Positions 10,501-22,500 of a stretch of 64,000 nucleotides of DNA are shown here, piece after piece. Location: contig NC_087075.1 in assembly GCF_026151205.1 (NCBI RefSeq), positions 9,417,303-9,481,302 of the forward strand, written 5' to 3'. Both the position numbers and the translations under genes were made by a program. Source of the DNA: Bolinopsis microptera (lineage: Eukaryota > Ctenophora > Tentaculata > Lobata > Bolinopsidae). Positions within the stretch are counted from its first letter, which is position 1. The number at the start of each line of letters is the position of its first letter. The notes beneath the pieces were generated by a model. It ran no database searches. It was not told where the DNA came from and was given only the letters and a program-made list of their open reading frames with translations.

Positions 10501-13500
10501 CGGAAGACAGGTTCTCAGTGTAACAGCTTCTGTTGAAACGTGTGATAATACTGCATTTAAAATGCTTATGGGACGAACCGTGAGCCAAATAAAGATATCA
10601 TCTATGTGGGATGTAGCCTCAGACTTTATTTACATAGGTTAGATATCAACATGAGGCTGCTAAATTTAATCCGCTAAAAAACACGACGAAAGAATTATTC
10701 AAAAATCGAATGTCACTAAGCTCTTAAGTAAACTTGACTTTGAGTATACTGTATTACATTCAGCAACATTTAAAATCTATAATATGATAATTTCAGAGCC
10801 TATTTGGGAAATGGAGAAAGCACAATTTGCTTTTACCGGCCTATCAACACAAGAAACAGAAACAGAATTTAATTCAAAGAGTATCTTGGTCGTAACAGCC
10901 AAAAACAAGCAAACGGGGATCAGCCAAGAAGGCATTGTATGTGCAAATGTGTATGACAGGAGGTCGTCCAAATATTTCTGTCAATATTTTGGATATGCAA
11001 ATGGGAATTGGGAAAACAGTTTTGATTATGAAGATGAAGATTTGAAATTGATGTAAGTGTCATTGGAGAACAAATTTACCTTAATCTTTTAAAGATGACG
11101 CCTATTTTTGGCTATTTCAAGTTAGGATTAAGAAAATTCCCCATTCATGCTCACATTCTAATTTTGTTCCTGCACTTTATCAATCGTAGCAATAACAATG
11201 TCGAATCTCTCAATGATTTTAGATTAAAAACATTTACAAATCGTGTATAAAAATCAAATTAATTGTATTCAGCTCACGACTGTCGGACATCACATTGTTA
11301 AAAGGGGGACTAAAGCTAACAGTAAAGGTTGATGTTATATGCGAGGATGATGATAAGAGTATAAATGATTGTCACATTACTGTGTATCCGATTCTTCAAA
11401 ACCTGCAGAATAGTTTGTGTTTGAACTTGAAGGATTTTATGCTCATATGTACAGGTAAAATGTTAATGTTAGGGTATTACGCATGATTGTTTGTCTGAAA
11501 TTCTACAAAACAAGACTGGCTTGATGCTTATTTACATTATATTAATTTGTATCTTATGACTTCTCTATCATACGAGATATTTTATTTCATCGAATATTTG
11601 TATTTATAGAGTGGGAGTTAACCCGAGCAGAACTAATTCATGAGGTAGATGAAAAAATTGTTGCTAGTACAAACGAAGGTTTGCTATTTGTTACCTACTT
11701 CAATTCAAAAAGTGGGAGAGAGATTAACGGAAGCGTTTGTGCAGCCAATTTTAACTGGTTGCAAGCAAATTCATTTTGTCAACTTATTGGATATGAACAA
11801 GGCAATTGGGGCAGCGGTCCGAAGAACTTGAAGTTCATTACCGAGTAAGTTAATGTTTTGAGATCCTTTTTTGATTTGAACTTAGTAGATTAGGTTACAA
11901 TACACAAATAGACAGAATCATTACTCGCATATTGAACATTTGAGCCAACATTGATGGTTTTATTAGTCCAACTCTCTGTTTTGTCTAGAGCCACGTGGAC
12001 AAAAAGTAAAAGTAACACCAACGATCAAAGTTTATCACTGGGACAACTAAGATGTGACGAGGATAGATCAGAAAACGATTTCAACTGTCAAGCAATGATT
12101 TTATCTTTTCAACCAAGTTGTGATTTCAGTCGGAGTGTGTGGCTCAGCTGTAGCAATGAAAAAAGTAATTCACTTGTTGTCATTAAATTTTTATTATGTG
12201 ATACATGATGGTCTTTATAGTTAGAGATTAAAATGGTTGCAATTAGATCTGAGCTCTTTTTTAGGCTAATTACCATGGTCATAACAAAACTATTAAACTA
12301 TAATTCATCATAAAAATAAAAACTGTATTTCCCTCTTGTTCCACGACGTAGGGCTTTATAGGGAAATAAGAGTATGTACAGGCGCGCGCCTACTTCCTTT
12401 CGTGATTTGAGACACAATTTCACAGGAAAGGACTCATGCAGACTTCCTGCGACAAATTTCCTGGGAGGGGACATGGGAAAGGAAAACTTGGACACAGAGG
12501 AAGAATGTGTCAACCAATGTTTACAGCTCCAAAACTGCCTAGCTGTGACATTTATTGGTCCCAATCCTGCTCAGTACACTGCCGAGTTACAAGGATGCTA
12601 CAAAAAATCGGGGGGATGGAACATGCAGAGTGGAACTGATCGTTATACGAACATGGTCTCCGTGAACATTGTCTGCATCCGAAACAGACGTGAGTTTTTA
12701 GCGTAGTTGTTTTCGTTTGAATGTTATACTGATCGTGGTAAGAACTCGGTTTAAATAAATTACTTCTTTGTCAATGGTTAATATTTAATGGTATTTTGAC
12801 AAAATTGTCTTCAAAAATAAACTTAAATCTTAAAGGATGAGGGGACCTTAGAATTTACTTCCAAATATTCGCGTTTAAGTCCTGTGAAAGTGTGTAGAAT
12901 CAAAAAATACGCCGGACTGTGAAATCGATAATTCGTGCAATATCACGCCGCGCTCCTATTGGCTGATAGCAATTTTGGGCTGTGACGTCACTTATGTGTT
13001 AAGACCAACGTGCGCGTGCACCCTTTGCTCGTGTCAACATTTTGTACTGTTCTGTTTTAATTACGTCGTGTTACCTTTGGCGTTTGCGAGAGCGGTATCT
13101 TTGGTTGCACTGAATTAGTCTAAGTTACGAATAATTCTCTTTAATAATAATAGTTAAATGTAACTCAGAAAGGCTTTCTTGTAGTTGTAGTAGGTATTTC
13201 TATTTATAAATAGCCAAGATAAGTAGCATCCGCTAACTAAACCACAAACTGCTATTTTGTTTTGACTTGTTTGAAACCCGATATGGACACAATTAAAAAG
13301 AATGTATGATGTAGTAGAAGACATTTTACTAGCTGGCCCTTGGCGCCTCTAGTCCTATCTGAGTACGCACGTGCGGTTTGACACTGCGCTTGTACCGGCC
13401 TTTAGTTGTACACTCAATTATAATTTACCGTTTTAGTTTGCTGTGACTTGAGTGTAAAGCGTAACGAATGTGGATGTGTTCGTCTGCTAGTGCTATGCTT

Positions 13501-16500
13501 GGTATAATATTGCTTGGTGTAATAGTTGCAAATCTTGCTTACGTTATAAGTAGTGTCACATAGTGAGTTAGAACTTAAAAGCTTGGTGCTTGGTGCTTGT
13601 CTAACTGGAATGAAGACATGCATTTCATACCTACCCGATCCATTTTTATTAGGACCGTGTTGTGTTGATATGACATGTTGATATATCAACTGTGGTACGA
13701 AACAGGGAGTTGCTAGGTGTTACGTTGGGAGCTATAAATATACATAATTTACATGCCTTTCTGTGTGACTTCAATCTTATTCCAGGTGTATCTCGGCTCA
13801 TGGTTATCGTAGGGTGATAATTCTTTTTTCAACCGGTCATAAAAAGTCTCCTCTCCATTGGTTATAGGCTCGTTAGTATCGTAAATTGTTAATTTATTCT
13901 TAATTAGTAATTTAGTCGGCCCGCACGCTCATTTTACCTGTATTTCTATATGCGCGGATCAGAGCAACTCACATAATTGACGTCACAGGTTCAAATTGTT
14001 TTGGCTGGATATCTCGGCGCGCGAATGAAATACAACTTTGCGGATTTCACTAAGGTGGTTTATACGATTAATGTAATAAAAGGATTTGCACGAGAAAAAA
14101 ACTTTTTCTAAGGTCCCCTCATCCTTTAAGTAAAATATCACGTTATTGTTATAAATGTTAAAATAACAAGACTCCAATTGCATAAGCCAATCAGTGGAGG
14201 GATGATGAGAGGTGTGGACCGACTAACCCTCTCTCTGACGGTACTCCAGCTCAATGCAATCCTGAAAATGGTAACGCGTGCTGTGATGCAAGTGGACGGT
14301 GCTCCGTCTGTATTGACCACATTCAAGGGGGTGAGTAACTATAATCATATGATGAATTTAATAATTCAATAAGCACTTAATTATATTGAATCACTTATTG
14401 GATCATCGTATAATCTATTAGAATGGATTACTCAATAGTGTGACTTATTACCTGGGGACCTCAGGCTATCATGTTCATAAACATAGAGATTAGGCGGAAT
14501 GACAGGCTGAGCGCCGCCCAGTAATGTGACATTGTGACTTACTGAGTGAGTTACTAATCACAATGCTGGCAAGCATAACCGTTGCCCTTATATTCACAAC
14601 ACTATTTACCCCCTATACTATTATATCCCCTTTATTGTTTTCCAGGCATTAAGACTCATCAAAAGTAGTTCAGCAGGTATATTTAAGTTTAAAACATTCT
14701 AATTCAATGTTAAAGATGACAGGAATAAGAAATAGTTATGTGGAGGTTTTTAAGAAATTTGCGCAAAATACGCGCCAGCATGTTATACGAAATTAGGTAA
14801 AAAACCCAAAATCGCCATATTCAGGTGCCTTAAAAACCATGTTAAAATTGGGTTAGAGATTTGAAACTTTGCAGGGCGTCTAGACCTTGTCCAAATCGAC
14901 TGTAAAAAAAATGTCATGTTTCAGGAGTATCGGGAAATAGGTTTTCTGGAACCCCTGTTTTACAACAGATTGTCGTGAAGCATATATATATATATATATA
15001 TAGACGCTTTTGGCAGTCAATTGTAGCCTACATTTAAGTGTCCGTAGATTCAAAAGTATAAAAGATACAGTCATTTCGAACCACAGGTTTTAAAGATAAT
15101 TGTTTATACTTTAGTTTACATTATATCGAAAAATAATTTCTTGTCATCATCATCACTTGATGACGTCATCAATTTAAGTGTTTTTAGAACTTGATTTTTG
15201 ACAAAATAACAATTTTTCAAATTGATTTAACACCATTAAGGAATAATTTTATTCAAAAACTGAGGACATTTTCACCTTAGATAATTGTTCAAGCATTCTG
15301 AAAATCTACCGGAAAAGTTTCCTACCTTGCTCCTTCATAAAGATATTCGCTATTGAAGTTAGTGCTTTTTAAAAGAATAATCTTATAAAAACACAAAAGT
15401 TGTGAATTAGTATTCTCTGGTGTTGGACCATCCCTTGGGTTGTGGAGCTCAATTTTGCTTCCTAAAGGTCTAAATTGTGTTATAGGCTAGTTTTAAAGTT
15501 GAAAATCGAAAAGTTGCACACGTGGGGACACGCCCAAATTGATTTAAAATAGCTAAAATCACTAAAAATCGTTATTTTCACGATTTTTATCAACTTTGGA
15601 GTCCCGTTGTGATTCAAGTTCTTTTTGAAATCTTCTGAAACTTTGCATGATTATTGAACTATATATTAAATACCACTATGCAAAAATTTACGGTGATTCA
15701 ATATTGTTTCAGCACGCAACGTCCGCTCAAAGTTTGCACGTGCGAAAGGTGAGAATTTTGCTCATTCGTGATTTCGAATATATTCTGCTTTCCCACAATA
15801 TTTAAATGGCATTATATATGAATTAAATGCCAACTTGAATGAGTAAAAAGTGCCATATTCAGTCTGTTATCGACAGATATACCAACCTAAACACAAGGAA
15901 ATGTTTTCAAAGGTAAAATTTCGAAATCGTTGAAATTACCTCCTTATTAATGAAGTTTCGACTGTGTAAATTATCCTGACATTATAATCAAAAAGAGATG
16001 ATATTTGACCAAAACCCATAATCATGGGTAGAGTGAACCGCTGCCAGTGTCTCTCTTTTCCAAACAAAAGGAAATGATATTAATTTGAGGAACCGTCCGC
16101 AAATGCAAATTGATACCGAGAATGAAATCGGTCGCTCGCTTTTCCCATTCATTCACGGCTTACGAATTGTAATAAAGCTTATTGAATGGGAAAAGCGAGC
16201 GACAGATTTCATTCTCGGTATCAATTTGCATTTGCGGACGGTTCCTCAAATTAATATCATTTCCTTTTGTTTGGAAAAGAGAGACACTGGCAGCGGTTCA
16301 CTCTACCCATGATTATGGGTTTTGGTCAAATAAGTGATAAGATTTAATTTATATTCAAATTGAATTGGTTATTAAATTGTGTTATAGATAAAAGTGAATT
16401 ACTAGGTAGTGCGCCATCGACAGTGAGCCGCGCGTGCCGACTGTAGGATGGTTTTTTAGCGCTAATTTCGGCCAGCACAATTTTCTTCAAACAAATAGAT

Positions 16501-19500
16501 ATTGAGTATCCTTCCCGACCTCCAATTGCAACAAAAATTGGTAAGCTTACTCATAGACTTACAAGGAAAGTGTCCGAAAAATTTAAAGCATATCCAACCA
16601 TCAGACATTATGTTACAGCTAAAAGCAGCGTATTTTGCCCCATTTTGATCACTATATCAACTCCGATATCCACCAAATTTTTCGGACAGTTGTGAAAGCC
16701 CTATTAGAAAGTTTTCGCCAATCTTCAGAATGATCTCATTTAAGGAACTAAAGATAAATTCGAATAATACGACAAAAATGGTCAAATTTGGACGGATTTG
16801 GTCAAATTACGCGACTTTTACAGCTACTTTTGCTCCAAAAGCCGCGCACCATTAAATATGGCACTTAGGCGAAACTCACTGAGCTTTCCAAAAAGGTATA
16901 ACAAATTTGGTATTGTGAAAATTCTCACAGTCTCTAGAAAACAGTGGTATAAAAATTTGTAAAATCCGAGCAAGTTTATTTTTATCGTGCACCTCCTAGA
17001 ATTACTAATCTAAGTCTATACAAATACAATGCGAGACGATATATATTTTGCCATTTTACTGACAACACAAAATCAACTTTAACATGAATTTTTTCGTGAA
17101 AAACCGTGAAAGATAGACCACTGAAATTGAAATTATTTTGCTGGGATGTTATGGCTTTTTGACCAGCTAGCATAATTGGTCAAGAAATAAAAACTTTATT
17201 TCCCGAAATTTTGACTTTATTTCCTGAAATAGTTGTCGCCCACGCTAGTTATCGCTATCTAGCGCTAGTTGCAGCTGGCTATGCGACACTGTCGCACCCA
17301 ATAGTTTGTGATGGCCGCGCGCCAGCGCAACTGGCCATCGCAGAAAACAGTTCGATAACTAGCGCTGGATAGCGACAACTAGCGCTGGCCAGCGCTATAA
17401 GCGATAGCCAGCGCAAAATGTTTGCGATATTTCTCGTCAGCTATAGCGCTGGCCAGCGCTGGCCAGCGCATGATATTAGGTAGTGCCCATCGACAGTGAG
17501 CCGCGCGTGCCGACTGTAGCCGTAGGATGGATTTTTAGCGCTTATTTCGGCCAGCACAATTTTCTTCAAACAAATAGATATTGAGTATCCTTCCCGACCT
17601 CTGATTGCAACAAAAAATACGTTTATATAGAGACTACCATCTATTCTTTGTTAATATAACATAACAGTGTATTATAAATGCTAATAGTAATAATTCTATG
17701 TTTCAGTTGAATTTGTTGTTTCGATAACAACATCTGACGATAATCATGGGGCTAGTAGCGATGACGTATTTCTTTACTCCTTTATCGGAAGCAAAGGAAG
17801 AACCGCTGAATATATAGCTGATCAGAACCGTAACAAGAGGCAGAGAGGTCAAACTGACGTCTGGACATTCACTGATAGCTCCAATATTGGAGAGTTCCAA
17901 TGTATAAATATCAGACAGGCCGGTAGAACAGATAGCTGGGTTCCTGAGAAGGTTAAAAAACTCAAACCACCTCATAAAGTGGTTATAAAGCTATAAATAC
18001 AAGGAGGGGGAGAAGGGGAGGAAGGGAGAAGGAGAGGAGGGGAGGAGGGGAGGAGGGGAGGAGAAAGGAGGGGAGGAGGGGAGGAGGGGAGGAGGGGAGG
18101 AGGGGAGGAGGGGAGGAGGGGAGGAGGGGAGGAGGGGAGGAGGGGAGGAGGGGAGGAGGGGAGGAGGGGAGGAGGGGAGGAGGGGAGGAGGGGAGGAGGG
18201 GAGGAGGGGAGGAGGGGAGGAGGGGAGGAGGGGAGGAGGGGAGGAGGGGAGGAGGGGAGGAGGGGAGGAGGGGAGGAGGGGAGGAGGGGAGGAGGGGAGG
18301 AGGGGAGGAGGGGAGGAGGGGAGGAGGGGAGGAGGGGAGGATGTTACTTTTTTTGACTCTTCTCATTTCAATTAAATATATAGTGATAATATGTTATATT
18401 TAATATCAGATCATTGTTACGATTGATGGCACGGAAGCCTTGAATGTTTCCAATAGACTGGGTGCAATTGACGATCGATATCCAGAAGTTCAGTTGCAAG
18501 ATGTATCCTTCTGCACTGATAATACAAGTAAGAGTGTTTTATATACAATATAAACCGAATACAATCGGCGACCCTTTTGAACAGCACGAGGGTTTACTTT
18601 CATGAGATTGACGTGATGAAAATTGTTCATTAGCCTTTAACCCATCGCACAACTCTTACATAATTTATCATTCCAATTTTTGTTTCAGAAAATTTCAACG
18701 AATGTCCTCAATCCCACCCTTATCCCTTTTTTGGATACAACCGATGCTGTGCAAAAATCATTGAAAAAGAATATGATGAAAGGTTATCACGGGACGGGCT
18801 GGTCGATCAATGTAACGGTGGAGATTTAGAAATATACAGCCTCTGCTGTAAAGGAGAATTTATTGAGTGCCCGAAAAAGCCTTGTTATATTAACATGATA
18901 TCAGGTAATAAGATAAACAATAAATAAATAAAAGGGGGCCATGGGAATTTTTGCTTTAATCAAAAGTAGGTTGAAAACGATCCAAATAACGTTAAAATGA
19001 AAGACATTTATCATGGCTAAGTATGACATTTCCTCATATGGCTAACGAAAATATTTCCATGATGCATGTAGAGATATAAAATCATATTGACAGAAAAGTT
19101 TTCGTTGTTGTCGTCCTAAAGCTGGTGTTTGCCAGTTTCCAAAATTATTTTAAAACCAACATATGGCTACATTAAACCATATTCATATCACAATGCAATT
19201 GTTTATAGTTCTGTTATAATAACTTTTATAATTCAATGTTAATGATCATGTGAATAAACAAAAAATGCGGCCGCATTTCTTATGTAGATGGCAGCTCAAT
19301 TTTCCAATCCATGATGGCGTCTCATATCATAATCCATATTGATTATTGTTGTTGTGTTGTTGTTATACATGGATTATTGTTGTTGTGTTGTTGTTATACA
19401 TGGATCTGTGCATAATACTGCTACTCGAAATAGATACAAAAATCTAAAAAATACATTTGCACCTGCAATACATTTGCACCAATACATTTGCACCAATACA

Positions 19501-22500
19501 TGTGCATCGAAGGGTAATTTAGAATTCGAACTGCATAGTCGATTTCACTTAGTTTCTAGATTAGATTTGTTTAATCGCTTTTCCCATTCATACACAATTA
19601 ATGACAGGATGCTTTGCACTAACGATACGTTACGGCAATAACTGAGCTTGTGATAGTTTGCTGACCGTGAATGAATGGAAAGAGCGACTGACCAATTTCC
19701 TAGCAGGAACCCGTATATTATAACCCTAAACGGTGTCAAGACTCAATACACTAAAATAATTATTACCTATTTAATTGGCGTTTTTGACACCACTTGGGGG
19801 TACAAATTTTCTGCTCTAAAATCATTATTCCTTGGCCAATTTTTTATTTTTTTCATGCTGATTTGGAGGCCATTAAAGCATTTGACCCAGCCAAAGAAGT
19901 TTCAGTTGTATATCTTTTACGGTTAATTCGGAAAGTCGCGTTAAAGTTGATGCCATGCCGTGGTGTCAGTAAAATGGCACGGATATATATCGTCTCGCTT
20001 TATATATAGTAAGATGCGATTTAAATTGATTGAAAAAAAGGGTCACTGGTGACGGTCCACTCTAGTTCTTACCCGAATTGTGGTTTCGGATAAAATATAT
20101 TAGTGGTGTTACCGTGTTCAAAACTCCAAATATCAAAAAGTTATTACCATCAAGGAAATAGTTTATCGAGGCTATAATATGATCTGTTGTCGTATGTCTT
20201 ATATGTCATCAAACTATTTAATCGCAATCAAACTATCTTATCGTTATCAAAGTTCAAATTAATTTATCTAATCATAATAATAATAAGATAATAATAACTG
20301 ATCATGACACACCTTATAAATCAGCAGGCGTGGTTCCGCTTAATTGGAATCCGATTTTTGCTGATCCAGATTTTTCATACGTGCAACTGAAAACAAACAG
20401 CCTACGGGGGAGCGACGACAAGATTCGTGTTTGGTTCTTCTATGTCAAAGAAGAAGAAGAAACGGGTTCCGACTACATCGGAGAACTGAATGTAGGTAGT
20501 TTTGAAATCATGTTCTCCTCCACTATAATGTATGACCGTTACCAGTGTCAAACAACATTCCGTCCCTTCCCGAGAAGTTTGCCTCAACAAAAGGATAAAG
20601 ATTGGGTAATTAAGAAACGTGGGACAAACACAAAAGTTTATTGTAATGGAGAGAAAGTACTCGACGAAACTCTAACATCTGAAACCTGTGATTTTTCACA
20701 GTTAGAAATTGGTGAACTACAGATTAGGGCGGTACCTGATACAATTATATTTACGTATTATGTCGGTGAGTTATTAATTTGAAGACGGGACGGTTTCATT
20801 CCATATTAATCATCACCTTATCAGACTTTATTTGAACGGGACATTAATTGGACTCTGGAGGCCATATACTAGTAGCGTTTATTTTAATGTCCGTTCAAAT
20901 AACGTCTGTTCGTTTAGTATGCTCCGTCTAAGTCAAATAGTTTATTGAACACTTTCCCAAAATTATTCCACTACGAACTTATTATTTTCCAGATCAGACC
21001 ACTTTTTGATTTCAGTTAATTTTGATTTTCCATCATCCGACTTAATTATTATTAACATTTTTACTGCTTAACGACTGCTTTTCTTGCTTACTGTATCAAA
21101 AATCGTCCAAAAAATTATTTGCTAAAGTTAGGTAAAAAACATCTAAAAAAGATAAAAAACTGTTTTTAATCTACAAAATAGATTGCCTACAAAATATTTG
21201 TACTCCTTTTTCAGAACCTATTTGGGAATTATGGAAAGCTTCTCTCCTAAACCTAGCAAACGAACCAGAGAAAGAAAATGAAACGGAAGGTCTTTTGAAT
21301 GTCAACGTCGTTTTCAGACAAACTGGGGTAAAAAAGAATGGAACAGTTTGTGCGGATAAGTTTAATTGGTATTCAGCACACCAGTTTTGTCGGTATATTG
21401 GTGGATATGTCTTCGCAGATTGGGGGAGTCATCCGAGGAACATGAAATATATTTCTGAGTAAGTTTTAACTTTTGTTTTATTAGTGAAGGACCGATGGCG
21501 TGCCTGGTAAAACGCTCTAAAACCGCTATTGAGGTATTCACACTGCAATCACTTGGTTGTTTTTTTTTGAGACACCATACACAAATAAAAATATAAATAA
21601 AGCAACTAATCGAAATTTTGATATTTTTTAATCATTTTTATTGTTAAGATCTAAGCTGGAACAATTAAACATACCCATTATAATGAATAATGTGAGATGT
21701 ACCAAGTTTGATGATGATGTTTCGAAGTGTACATCGTCCTTTATGAGCCACACACGTGACTGTGCATATAAAGATAACATTTGGCTTCGCTGCTTCAATA
21801 AGACAGGTATGATAATCAAATATCGAATATTAAACGCATTTTATTTGCTTTGGTAATGAAAAGATTAAGGAATTTATAACAATTGCTTTTTTAATTTTTG
21901 AGCACAGTGTTTTTCATGTCTTGGTTGTCAAACAATTTATAAAATACTAGCAGAAACCAATCGAACCCTAAAGTGGTGTCAAGAGACACCAATGTTTATT
22001 TATTTATTTAGTGATTTTGTCACCACTTTGGGGTTCGAATTTCGGGACTTAAAGTTCTTATTCCTTAGCCAATTTTTAATTTATTTATACTAGTCAAATG
22101 GCCATAAAAGCATTCGACCCAGTCAAAAATGATTCAATGGTATGTATATCTCTAACGTTTTTCGCGGAAACTCATGTTAAACTTAAAGTTGATGACGTGG
22201 TGTCAGTGAAATGGCAGATATATACACATGTACATACATATACAGGGTGGGCCAAAATTAACGTTGCATACCGTACCGCCGTGTTTCATATTTGAGACCT
22301 GTAACTTTGCAGTTTGCATGTGGTAAGCTGTAACTACTCATTCGAGGATTCCGTCGCATAAATTAATAATAAATAAAACCACACCCATATAACATTCAAT
22401 CACCTATATTGTTTTTTTTCCGAACATGCTAGACGCCCAATTTTGTCAGATTTCTATGAAATGAAATGAAATGAAATGAGGTATTTATATCCCGCTCATA

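Larger units (their letters stand above)
14331..17706. other. Receptor intron 10, repeat-rich
   Basis: This 3.4-kb intron holds the dispersed repeat copy at 14450-14524, a TA run at about 14981-15002, the hairpin element at 16002-16332, and the direct-repeat pair with its AGCGCT cluster at 16403-17616. A possible micro-exon near 14646-14690 was considered, but it runs into a stop. The rest is AT-rich without recognisable coding sequence. Confidence 0.6.

Noticed and set aside
14646-14690. Possible small receptor exon after the acceptor TTTTCCAG
   Set aside because: In the required phase it meets a stop after seven codons, and no donor gives a phase compatible with 17707.
17983-18366. Pro/Ser-rich ORF (LLPSSPPP repeats) on the minus strand
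   Set aside because: It is the complement of the GGGGAGGA array within an intron.
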